Source: JAPHTQ01 sp050299175
GTDB taxonomy: Bacteria > Pseudomonadota > Gammaproteobacteria > Thiohalomonadales > Thiohalomonadaceae
Assembly: GCA_050299175.1 (NCBI GenBank)
Contig: JBNKVM010000030.1
Location: forward strand, 131,514-195,513
Length of the DNA stretch: 64,000 nt
Direction: 5' to 3'
Shown: positions 34,731 to 42,549 of the stretch, in pieces
Layout: each line of letters starts with the position of its first letter
How positions within the stretch are numbered: the first letter of the stretch is position 1
Notes under the pieces: generated by a model
The model's input: the letters and a program-made list of their open reading frames with translations, nothing else
What the model was told of the DNA's origin: nothing
The model's database searches: none
Translations under genes and position numbers: made by a program

Positions 34731-37565
34731 CTAAAGATAACGGTTGATCTGCTCTTCGATCCGCCGTTTATAGTCGAGGTAATGTACCGTCTGTAAGGTA
34801 TCGGCCCGCTCGTCGCCGATCACCGCACGATCCAGGCTAATGTCGGTGATGTAGATCGGGTAATGCACCTGATCCCGACGCTGCTCCAGCACGTGTGCCA
34901 CCACCCGGCGGAACAGATCGGAACCGTATTCCAGGGTAGAAAACTCCCTGCCGTCACCGTAAAGCGTAAATACCGACTCACCCTGTTCGTTCTGTTCCAC
35001 CAACACCTGCAGACTGTAGAACTGCTTACCAGGGCGACAGCGACTGGTATCGACAAACTCCATGGTATGCCGCCCCAATGCATCGGTGGAGAGCTCATAA
35101 TACTCTTCGCCACTGATACGGTTATCTTCCACCTCGACCTGACGCATAAAATTCATCCGTTTGCCCACGGCGGCGAAGAAACGCATAAAGTGTGCGAGCA
35201 GCACCTCGCTATCGCCCAACGCATAACGCTGATTGTAGAGTGCGCCTTTTTCATCCAGCACAAACACATCGGTACCGCCGGCACCACGATGATAGAAAAA
35301 TTGCACGACCCCAAGCTTGTTGTAGCTGTAGATTAATGGCAGGAAACTATCTTTGAGTGAGCGCTCATCAAAGACCATGCGATGGAAATGTTCGCCGGTA
35401 TGCCCCAGATACTGCACCAGCGATTGCAGACTGGCGTGTTCAACATAGCGTGGCACATCATCCTGCATTTCGATCAGGTAGTGCGAACGGCCGATGGTGA
35501 CAACATAACGTGTCGCCGGGCCGTGTTCCTTATCGTAGAAAAGTCCAATCACCTCACGAAACAGTGCCTCAACCCGTTGCCCAACAGCACTACCCATGGT
35601 CGCATCGGTAGCAAAGACCACCGGCGCCTGTGGCACCACGTCGGCAGAACGCGGAAACCACTTGAGATAGTTGCATAGACACTCCAGCACCGCGTTGTTA
35701 TTCGCATAACGCTGCACCAGTACCTCGCGCCAGCTATTGACCTCCAGATGATCCAGCGACAGAACCAGACTGGTCTGCTGATGGCCGTGACTGAAGGGAT
35801 CGGTATGCCCCATTGCAGCCAGGTTGCGTGTGGTCATCATATTTTCAGTCGTGCGTACCCCAGCGTTGAGGTAGAGCACATTCACCAGCAATTGTGCCGA
35901 AGTGGCAAAGTCATCCATTTCGGTATTATCGAACAGTTGCAGTGGCAACTGATTCATCATGTTCTGCAACAGATGACGGATATCGCGCGGAGTGTGTCGA
36001 CTATAGCTGCTATGCACACCGAACACTGTCCGTCCATCCACTACCTTGTTGAGGTAACACCAGGAAAGCAGTTCCACCAATCCACGTTTGCGTTTCAGTG
36101 GTGTTTCCGTTGCCAGATCACGCAATTTCAATGCGCCGCGATAAACATGCCAGCCGATCGCTTCGCCCGCCGGATTACACACCTCGTGCAGGGTTACGTG
36201 ATCCTCGTGCAGGTTGGCATCGATACCGCGGTTAATCAGATCCACCTTGCCCGCTTTACGCTCAAAGGCGGTATAAAGCTTGCGTCCGAGCGTATTCAGA
36301 TCACGCTGACTGATCATCGACAGGCCAGCGTTACGGCGAACAAAATCGGAAAGGAACTGATAACTGGCGATCAGGGCATCGTAAAGCATCTGCCGTTCTT
36401 CCAGCACCCGATCAACTTTCCATGTGTGGGCCGCGTCGAGTAGCAGCAGGTCTGCCTGTTCCCAGCCCCATGAATCGACCAGCTTGAGCAATAATGCACG
36501 CCGCCAGTCGGCGTTTTTTACCTTCTCGCTAAGTCGTATGCCCGCCTTGTAGTAGAAACAGCGTCGTACCACCTGCAGGCGTTGCTTCTCCTCTGCACTG
36601 GCGAGGTAATTGCTGACCTTGTCCAGCATCAGCATGTAAGGATCGAGCCGTTCAGGATCGGCGTGATTTTCGTAAACCGCCATCTTCATCTGCTTGCTCA
36701 GCAGATCCATCGCCGGAAATTCGCTGGCGTAGGCTTCAATCAAAAGCAGTTTCAGGATCGACTTGTAGGGTGCATCGACACCTTTGGATATCTGCCACAG
36801 TGCGGCACCAAAAAACTCTTCGGCCGGAATGTAACTGATACCACCAAAATCGATGCAGTCACGGGCATAGAGAAAACGCTTGCGCCGCATCTCGGCGACA
36901 TAGCCTTCATAGGAATCTTCATACTCAGGCGGTACCAGCCACCAGAGGGGAAACTGGCCTGCCAACAACACACTGGTGCGATAAAACTCATCGAGCAGAA
37001 GGTTATGCTGGGTACTACCACTATCTTCGCTGGTAAGACGATGGTGCTTACCCTGACGATATTCCTGCGGGTTGACGAAAAAGAAGTGAATATCGAGTCC
37101 CAGATCCCTGGCCCAACGGGAAATCCCTTCGGCCTTCTGTCGCAGCTTGTCCAACGGCCCCTGATCCAGTTCCGGGTCGTAACAGAGCCAGAAATCAAAA
37201 TCGCTACCCTCACTATGCGCTACAGTGCCAGTGCTACCCATGAAGTAAATAGCATGCACCGCGTAATGCTTGCGTGTCGATTTACGATAACTGAAGCTAC
37301 GGGTCATGGACCGTGCCAGACTAAGCACATCGCTATCAGGCTCGAAACCCCAGACACCGACGGGCGTATCACGGCTAACATAGCCGGGTAGCAACGGATG
37401 ATTGGCGTGGAACAGCAGCGGCAGCAGAGTCAGCAGATCACCCTGTTTTTCGTTCAGCGCACTATAGGCCTTCTTCAGCCGCGCCTTGTTAAGCAGCATG
37501 AAGCGATGCTTGATCGCACGAAAGTCGATCTCATCACTGCTGCGCCGCCCCATCCCCATCGTCAT
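34731..37565 (-). CDS. cyaA: Class I adenylate cyclase
   Basis: 944 residues, the class I size. The catalytic N-terminal half has the nucleotidyltransferase motif GSTGTVAHSEGSDFDFWL (110-127); the large C-terminal half is regulatory. It makes cAMP. Since Pil-Chp systems of Pseudomonas act through cAMP (there mostly class III CyaB), this is a candidate partner but no direct link is visible. Three ATGs lie within the first five codons, so the start is uncertain by 2-4 residues. Last gene of the rph-rdgB-hemW run. Confidence 0.94.
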   Translation of the reverse strand: MTMGMGRRSSDEIDFRAIKHRFMLLNKARLKKAYSALNEKQGDLLTLLPLLFHANHPLLPGYVSRDTPVGVWGFEPDSDVLSLARSMTRSFSYRKSTRKHYAVHAIYFMGSTGTVAHSEGSDFDFWLCYDPELDQGPLDKLRQKAEGISRWARDLGLDIHFFFVNPQEYRQGKHHRLTSEDSGSTQHNLLLDEFYRTSVLLAGQFPLWWLVPPEYEDSYEGYVAEMRRKRFLYARDCIDFGGISYIPAEEFFGAALWQISKGVDAPYKSILKLLLIEAYASEFPAMDLLSKQMKMAVYENHADPERLDPYMLMLDKVSNYLASAEEKQRLQVVRRCFYYKAGIRLSEKVKNADWRRALLLKLVDSWGWEQADLLLLDAAHTWKVDRVLEERQMLYDALIASYQFLSDFVRRNAGLSMISQRDLNTLGRKLYTAFERKAGKVDLINRGIDANLHEDHVTLHEVCNPAGEAIGWHVYRGALKLRDLATETPLKRKRGLVELLSWCYLNKVVDGRTVFGVHSSYSRHTPRDIRHLLQNMMNQLPLQLFDNTEMDDFATSAQLLVNVLYLNAGVRTTENMMTTRNLAAMGHTDPFSHGHQQTSLVLSLDHLEVNSWREVLVQRYANNNAVLECLCNYLKWFPRSADVVPQAPVVFATDATMGSAVGQRVEALFREVIGLFYDKEHGPATRYVVTIGRSHYLIEMQDDVPRYVEHASLQSLVQYLGHTGEHFHRMVFDERSLKDSFLPLIYSYNKLGVVQFFYHRGAGGTDVFVLDEKGALYNQRYALGDSEVLLAHFMRFFAAVGKRMNFMRQVEVEDNRISGEEYYELSTDALGRHTMEFVDTSRCRPGKQFYSLQVLVEQNEQGESVFTLYGDGREFSTLEYGSDLFRRVVAHVLEQRRDQVHYPIYITDISLDRAVIGDERADTLQTVHYLDYKRRIEEQINRYL

Positions 37566-37570
37566 AAAAG

Positions 37571-37798
37571 TCAGTTCTCTGGCGCCATACCGTAAAGCAT
37601 GGCAACCGTGTAAATGATCGTCAGGCCGATAATCAGGTAACCGACTGCTGGCACCACCTTCACCAACATGATGAAAGCACGCGGCATGGTGTGAGAACTG
37701 AAGCGTTTGTGCACACTACGCGGATAGTAGACGGCAAAATAGATCCCCACTGCCAGATTGATGAAGATAGAAAGTAGCTCGCCAGTACTGATTGCCAT
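37571..37798 (-). CDS. Small two-helix membrane protein, unknown function
   Basis: 75 residues: helix at about 8-25 (LLSIFINLAVGIYFAVYYP), a basic loop, and helix at about 46-70 (VVPAVGYLIIGLTIIYTVAML). No family recognised. Its start overlaps the upstream stop and its stop is 5 bp before cyaA, so it is translationally coupled within the hemW-cyaA run. Confidence 0.78.
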   Translation of the reverse strand: MAISTGELLSIFINLAVGIYFAVYYPRSVHKRFSSHTMPRAFIMLVKVVPAVGYLIIGLTIIYTVAMLYGMAPEN

Positions 37799-38058
37799 TA
37801 CGCCTCCGTCTTGTCCGCCACTGCCGCACGCAGAATACGATCCAGCCTCAGTTGCAGAGTGGAACCGTCCTGCCGTTGTGCAATGAGGTATTCACATTTA
37901 TCACGGGTTTCCAGATCCTGCGGCATTACACTCTCCACATGGTCGGTACCGTTCTCATCCTGCCAGTGCAGGCGCAGACGGCGGCGATGCATGATCGCCA
38001 CTTCGTATTCGGAATAGACGCCACAATCGATTGGGGTGTAGTTGTCATCGTCACTCAT
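37798..38058 (-). CDS. rof: Rof (YaeO)-like Rho-binding antiterminator
   Basis: 86 residues from the ATG overlapping the hemW stop. The pattern YTPIDCGVYSEYEVA, a central LRLHW strand, DLETRDKCEYL and LQLRLDRIL match Rof/YaeO (YQPINCDDYDNLELA, EYLV, LRLDKI in E. coli), an Sm-like protein that binds Rho and blocks RNA loading. The assignment rests on this remembered alignment, not on a search. The C-terminal tail is basic/acidic and short. Upstream in-frame codons lie inside hemW and are ignored. Confidence 0.78.
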   Translation of the reverse strand: MSDDDNYTPIDCGVYSEYEVAIMHRRRLRLHWQDENGTDHVESVMPQDLETRDKCEYLIAQRQDGSTLQLRLDRILRAAVADKTEA

Positions 38059-39230
38059 GGTGCTTCCTCCTCCGGCATGAAGAGCTGTAACAGCTCGTTC
38101 AGGTGGTTGCGTCCGCGTTCCGTGGGGACAATGTGCTGAAGCTGCCAATCGAGCAACCCGCGCCGTTGTGCCTCGCGCAGGGACTCCTCCAGCACCGTTA
38201 TCGGCAATCCAGTGTGTTCCTGAAACAGTCCGCTGGCAAATCCTTCCACCAGACGCAACGCATTCATCATAAATTCCAGCGCCAGGTCACCGCGATTCAG
38301 GTCGCGCCGCCCGGCGATCACCGCCAGGGTTGCCGCCTGCTCCAGCCAGGCCTGCGGCTGGCGCTGCTTCCATAGTCTCTCCACCCGATTTTCAGCGGGA
38401 TGGGTAATCTTGGCGTGGGCGCCAGGTCCGATCCCCAGATAATCGCCGAAGCGCCAGTAGTTGAGGTTATGGCGGCAGCGCTGTCCTTCCCGCGCATAGG
38501 CGGAGACCTCATATTGACCATAGCCCGCCGCGGCCAGGGTTTCCTGTCCGTGTTGTTGCATCGACCAGAGCAGATCGTCGTCGGGCAGTAGCGGCGGCTG
38601 ATGAGCAAAGGCAGTATTAGGTTCGACGGTCAGTTGATACCAGGAGATGTGTGCCGGAGAAAGGGCGATGGCCTGCCGCAGGTCGGCCTCGGCCTGCGCC
38701 TCGTCCTGGCCGGGCAGGCCGAACATCAGGTCGAGATTGAAGTTTTCCAACCCAGCAGCGTGGGCGACCTCGGCGGCACGCAGCGCTTCGTCGCGACGGT
38801 GGATGCGACCGAGGGCCTCCAATTTAACGTCATCGAAGCTCTGCACGCCGATGGAGAGGCGATTGATACCCGCAGCGCGATATTCAGCAAAGCGCCCCTG
38901 CTCCACGGTGCCGGGATTGGCTTCCAGGGTAATTTCGCAGAAGGGAGTCAATCCCAGCAGGGCACGCAAAGAGGAGAGCAGTCGCTCCAGCCCCTCGGCA
39001 CTGATCAGGCTCGGGGTGCCACCACCGATGAATACCGATTCGATAGGGCGCCCCCAGACCAGCGGCAGATCCTGTTGCAGGTCGGCCAACAGCGCATCGA
39101 TATAGGCAGCCTCGGGAAGTTCGCCGCGCACCTCATGGGAGTTGAAGTCGCAGTAAGGACACTTGCGCACGCACCAGGGAAAATGGATGTAGAGCGATAA
39201 GGGTAGCGGCGCGGTGAAGTTCAGCAACAC
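38055..39230 (-). CDS. hemW: Radical SAM haem chaperone HemW
   Basis: 391 residues. Radical-SAM cluster CVRKCPYC (Cys20, 24, 27) after SLYIHFPW, then SVFIGGGTPSLIS, LEANPGTVEQ, NRLSIGVQSFDD and NFDLMFGLPGQ-type motifs (here NLDLMFGLPGQ). HemW inserts haem into respiratory enzymes; it is often misannotated as HemN, but the N-terminal Cys pattern and length fit HemW. It follows rdgB by 10 bp. Confidence 0.95.
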   Translation of the reverse strand: MLLNFTAPLPLSLYIHFPWCVRKCPYCDFNSHEVRGELPEAAYIDALLADLQQDLPLVWGRPIESVFIGGGTPSLISAEGLERLLSSLRALLGLTPFCEITLEANPGTVEQGRFAEYRAAGINRLSIGVQSFDDVKLEALGRIHRRDEALRAAEVAHAAGLENFNLDLMFGLPGQDEAQAEADLRQAIALSPAHISWYQLTVEPNTAFAHQPPLLPDDDLLWSMQQHGQETLAAAGYGQYEVSAYAREGQRCRHNLNYWRFGDYLGIGPGAHAKITHPAENRVERLWKQRQPQAWLEQAATLAVIAGRRDLNRGDLALEFMMNALRLVEGFASGLFQEHTGLPITVLEESLREAQRRGLLDWQLQHIVPTERGRNHLNELLQLFMPEEEAP

Positions 39231-39240
39231 GATGGTAGGT

Positions 39241-39828
39241 TCAGCTCAGAGCATAGAGTAAATTCTGCAACGCCTGCCCACGATGGCTGAGGCGATTCTT
39301 CTCTTCCGGGCTGAGTTGGGCAGAGGTGCAACCGTGATCGGGTACGAAAAAGACCGGGTCATAACCGAAGCCGTTATCCCCGACCGGTTCGTGGGTGATT
39401 CGACCTTCCCAGGTGCCCTGGCAGATGATCGGGGTCGGATCGAGGTCGTGCTCCATGTAGACCATCAGACATTGAAAGCGTGCGCTGCGCTCCGCCTCGG
39501 CGACATCCTGAAGTTCCTGCAGCAGCTTTTGCAGATTCATCGTATCGTCCGCGCCCGCTCCAGCATAACGGGCCGAATAGATCCCAGGTGCGCCAAGCAG
39601 GGCATCCACTTCAAGCCCGGAGTCATCGGCAATAGCAGGCAGGCCGGTATGTTTCGCCGCATTACGCGCCTTGAGGATCGCGTTCTCGACAAAGGTCAGT
39701 CCGGTTTCCTCGATCTCCGGCACATTGAAATCACTCTGCGGTACTACCTCGATATCCAGTCCGGCGAGGATCTGATTGATCTCGCGCACCTTGCCCTTGT
39801 TGCCGCTGGCCAGAACAATCTTTTTCAT
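39241..39828 (-). CDS. rdgB: dITP/XTP pyrophosphatase RdgB
   Basis: Removes deaminated purine triphosphates. 195 residues with VLASGNKGKVREI at the start, IADDSGLEVDALLGAPGIYSARYAG (catalytic Asp), and GFGYDPVFFVP, all hallmark motifs. Starts 2 bp after the rph stop; rph-rdgB-hemW is a common arrangement. Confidence 0.97.
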   Translation of the reverse strand: MKKIVLASGNKGKVREINQILAGLDIEVVPQSDFNVPEIEETGLTFVENAILKARNAAKHTGLPAIADDSGLEVDALLGAPGIYSARYAGAGADDTMNLQKLLQELQDVAEAERSARFQCLMVYMEHDLDPTPIICQGTWEGRITHEPVGDNGFGYDPVFFVPDHGCTSAQLSPEEKNRLSHRGQALQNLLYALS

Positions 39829-39830
39829 GA

Positions 39831-40547
39831 TTAATCCTTTAGTGCCTCACGCTGATGTTCGATCAATTCCGCAATACCCTTCTGCGCCAGATCGAGCATT
39901 GCATCCATCTCCTCGCGCCGGAATGCGTGACCCTCAGCGGTTCCCTGCACTTCGATGAAGGCGCCACCGTCGTTCATCACCACGTTCATGTCGGTCTCCG
40001 CGTTGGAGTCTTCGGCATAATCGAGATCGAGCACCGGGGTACCGTTGTAGATCCCCACCGATACTGAGGCGAGATGACCGTGCAACGGATCTTTCTTGAT
40101 CAGTTTCTGTGCCTTGAGGTGCGCCACCGCATCGGCCAGCGCCACATAGGCCCCGGTAATCGAGGCGGTACGGGTACCACCGTCGGCCTGGATCACGTCA
40201 CAGTCGAGGGTAATGGTGCGCTCACCCAAGGCTCCCAGGTCAACCACTGCACGCAGGGAACGACCGATCAATCGCTGGATCTCCATGGTACGCCCGCCCT
40301 GCTTGCCCTGCGCCGCTTCACGACCCATTCGATTGCCGGTAGCACGCGGCAACATGCCGTACTCGGCGGTCACCCAACCCTGATCCTTGCCCTTGAGAAA
40401 GCGCGGTACCCGCTCTTCCACCGTAGCATTGCATAACACCTTGGTGTCGCCGAATTCGACCAGCACCGAACCCTCGGCGTGTTTGGTGTAGTGACGGGTA
40501 ATACGGATAGAGCGCAGCTCATCGGGCTGCCTGCCGCTGGGGCGCAT
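39831..40547 (-). CDS. rph: Ribonuclease PH
   Basis: tRNA 3'-end exoribonuclease/phosphorolytic enzyme. 238 residues from the ATG at 40547, exactly the family length (an upstream in-frame start would add 35 unrelated residues). Motifs: RPSGRQPDELRSI, GSVLVEFGDTKVLCNATVE, GRTMEIQRLIGRSLRAVVDL, DCDVIQADGGTRTASITGA. First gene of the rph-cyaA run. Confidence 0.97.
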   Translation of the reverse strand: MRPSGRQPDELRSIRITRHYTKHAEGSVLVEFGDTKVLCNATVEERVPRFLKGKDQGWVTAEYGMLPRATGNRMGREAAQGKQGGRTMEIQRLIGRSLRAVVDLGALGERTITLDCDVIQADGGTRTASITGAYVALADAVAHLKAQKLIKKDPLHGHLASVSVGIYNGTPVLDLDYAEDSNAETDMNVVMNDGGAFIEVQGTAEGHAFRREEMDAMLDLAQKGIAELIEHQREALKD

Positions 40548-40638
40548 GGGAACCTGCCTTGTTTGAGTCAGTAGAATGGCGGGTATTGTAGCGAAGTGGT
40601 GTGTGCTGGTGCGAATGGATATCTGTCGAAGCAAATTA

Positions 40639-40806
40639 AGAAGCAGTCTCAAAATTAGGATTCGTGCCTGGAGACAAGGTGCCCCGCAGGTAATGCCCTT
40701 GGGTGCGCAGAGTCTGCGAGGAGCGCAGTTTACCGGTAGTAAATGAGCACCGGAGCAGGTTTTGCAACACAGTATCCGGGCGCGAAGACTATTTTGAGTC
40801 GCTTCT
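40639..40806 (+). repeat. Dispersed inverted-repeat element, copy C
   Basis: 168 bp between AGAAGCAGTCTCAAAAT and ATTTTGAGTCGCTTCT, whose inverse complements match except for one base and one gap. It contains about 25 extra bases (around 40680-40705) relative to copies A and D. The core hairpin TTTAC/GTAAA within TTTACCGGTAGTAAATGAGC is the same. The spacer it sits in is between the rph start and the 3' end of the small gene at 40805; the remaining 90 bp of spacer (40548-40638) shows nothing else. Confidence 0.87.
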
Positions 40807-40993
40807 AGCGACGGTCGTAGACGGCCATCACCGCCCTCAACTCCTCCAACACCATCTGCCGCTCTTCCTCGGTGAGGGTCTCGACCTGGGGTACCACTAC
40901 CCCGTTCTCCATCGCGGTAATCGTGGCGCGTACTGCGTCACAACCGCATTGGCAGAGGGCGTCGATGCACTGGCTGAGCTGCTCGCTATTCAT
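40805..40993 (-). CDS. Small Cys-rich hypothetical protein (62 aa)
   Basis: Family not recognised. 62 residues; the N-terminal third has four cysteines spaced CxxxxCxCxC (9, 14, 16, 18), and the rest is a charged helix pair (LTEEERQMVLEELRAV). No signal or membrane segment. The stop codon at 40805-40807 overlaps the end of repeat copy C. It is downstream of tRNA-Phe on the same strand. It looks like a genuine small protein from its composition. Confidence 0.65.
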   Translation of the reverse strand: MNSEQLSQCIDALCQCGCDAVRATITAMENGVVVPQVETLTEEERQMVLEELRAVMAVYDRR

Positions 40994-41021
40994 GGCTGGA
41001 TACTTGGAATTGGGAAATGAA

Positions 41022-41097
41022 TGGTGGCCGGGGACGGAATCGAACCGCCGACACGGGGATTTTCAATCCCCTGCTCTACCAACTGAGCTACCCGGCC
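41022..41097 (-). tRNA. tRNA-Phe (GAA)
   Basis: 76-nt cloverleaf on the minus strand: acceptor GGCCGGG pairs with CCCGGCC, the D-arm has AGCTCAGTTGGTAGAGC, and the anticodon loop TTGAAAA contains GAA. The T-arm has GGTTCGATTCC. Discriminator A and CCA are encoded. Confidence 0.97.
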
Positions 41098-41201
41098 TTT
41101 TTGTGTCATTGGGCCATACCTGGCCCTGAAAGGCCGCTCATTTAAGCGTTTGCGGCCTCGGAAGTCAAGACGTTGTCAGGAAGAACCCGCTCGAAACGGG
41201 T

Positions 41202-41480
41202 TCAGGACTTGGGAGGGGTATAACCTTCCGGTGCGCTTTCGCCCTCACCTTCACCGAAGAGGAAAGCGACCATCGCGTTTTCCAGCATCTTGCGATGATT
41301 GGGATCGATGGGCGTCAGACGATACTCGTTGATCATCATGGTCTGCTGGCGCAGCCACAACTGCCAGGCTTCCTTGGAGATATTGTCGTAAATACGTTTG
41401 CCCAGCTCGCCGGGATAGGGTTGACGTTCCAGACCTTCGGCCTCTGTACCCAGCTTTGCGCATTGAACCATGCGGGTCAT
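41202..41480 (-). CDS. yggX: Probable Fe(II)-trafficking / oxidative damage protection protein YggX
   Basis: 92 residues with family landmarks MVQCAKLGTEAEGLERQPYPG (the redox Cys7), KEAWQLWLRQQTMMINEYRL and FLFGEG. YggX protects Fe-S clusters from oxidation. It follows mutY by 3 bp; mutY, itself an Fe-S protein, is its usual neighbour. Confidence 0.96.
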   Translation of the reverse strand: MTRMVQCAKLGTEAEGLERQPYPGELGKRIYDNISKEAWQLWLRQQTMMINEYRLTPIDPNHRKMLENAMVAFLFGEGEGESAPEGYTPPKS

Positions 41481-41483
41481 CGT

Positions 41484-42542
41484 TTACTCCTCGTTGAGAT
41501 GTTTTAGCCTGCCCAGCAATTTCTTCACCGGTGTGGGCAGTCCCAATTGTGCAAAAGAGCGGCTTTTATACCAGACCATGCCGGTCGGTTCCATCACCTG
41601 CCCATTGCTTAAGTCTTTTACCCGGCAGTGTCGAGATTGTATATCCAGTTGAAAATGACTGAAGGTGTGCAGTAATGGCGACCACTCCTCACACCCGTCT
41701 AGTTCCAAGCCAAATTGTTCGCGGCACCAACGGGTAATATCTTCATCATGTGGGCACTCAGGGAGTGACCAAAGCCCTCCCCAGATTCCCGCTGGGGGTC
41801 GCTGCTGCAACAACAGCTCCCCCCGACTATTCTCCAGCAGGAGCATCTGTGTCTGCTTCAACGGCAACGCCTTGCGTGGTTTCCTGCCAGGGAATTCGGC
41901 AATCCTTTCCTGCTTTCGTGCCTGACATTCTTTGCCTACGGGGCACTCATCACAACGGGGTTTACTACGGGTACAGAGCGTTGCTCCCAGATCCATAATC
42001 GCCTGGGTGTAATCAGCAGTGCGCTTTTTCGGTGTCGCCGCTTCGGCAAGTTGCCATAACTGTTGTTCAACCTCTCGCTGTCCCGGCCATCCCTCCACTA
42101 CATGAAAGCGGCTCAACACCCGTTTAACGTTACCGTCGAGGATTGGATAGTGCTGGTCGCAGGCGAGCGAAAGAATCGCACCGGCAGTGGATCGCCCAAT
42201 ACCCGGTAACTCAACCACCGTGTCGAACTGTTGTGGAAATTTACCGCTATGTTGATCGCGGATGATCTGCGCTGCCTTGTGCAGGTTACGGGCGCGACTG
42301 TAGTAACCCAGTCCACTCCAGTGCGCTAACACCTCATCCAACGAGGCATCGGCCAGTTTTTTCGCCGAAGGAAAACTGGCCATGAAACGTTTGAAATAGG
42401 GAATAACGGTAGCAACCTGGGTCTGCTGCAACATCACCTCAGAGACCCACACCCGATAGGGTGTGGGCTTTTTCTGCCAGGGAAGATCGTGACGTCCATG
42501 TCTGTCATACCATGCCAAAAGACGATGGGCGAAGCTATTCAT
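41484..42542 (-). CDS. mutY: A/G-specific adenine DNA glycosylase MutY
   Basis: Removes adenine opposite 8-oxoguanine. 352 residues: SEVMLQQTQV with catalytic Glu35, helix-hairpin-helix ELPGIGRSTAGAIL (111-124) with the downstream Asp in ILDGNVKRVL, [4Fe-4S] ligands Cys190, 197, 200 and 206 (C-x6-C-x2-C-x5-C), and a C-terminal NUDIX-like domain ending at SHFQLD. Full length. Confidence 0.97.
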   Translation of the reverse strand: MNSFAHRLLAWYDRHGRHDLPWQKKPTPYRVWVSEVMLQQTQVATVIPYFKRFMASFPSAKKLADASLDEVLAHWSGLGYYSRARNLHKAAQIIRDQHSGKFPQQFDTVVELPGIGRSTAGAILSLACDQHYPILDGNVKRVLSRFHVVEGWPGQREVEQQLWQLAEAATPKKRTADYTQAIMDLGATLCTRSKPRCDECPVGKECQARKQERIAEFPGRKPRKALPLKQTQMLLLENSRGELLLQQRPPAGIWGGLWSLPECPHDEDITRWCREQFGLELDGCEEWSPLLHTFSHFQLDIQSRHCRVKDLSNGQVMEPTGMVWYKSRSFAQLGLPTPVKKLLGRLKHLNEE

Positions 42543-42549
42543 TCGTTCG

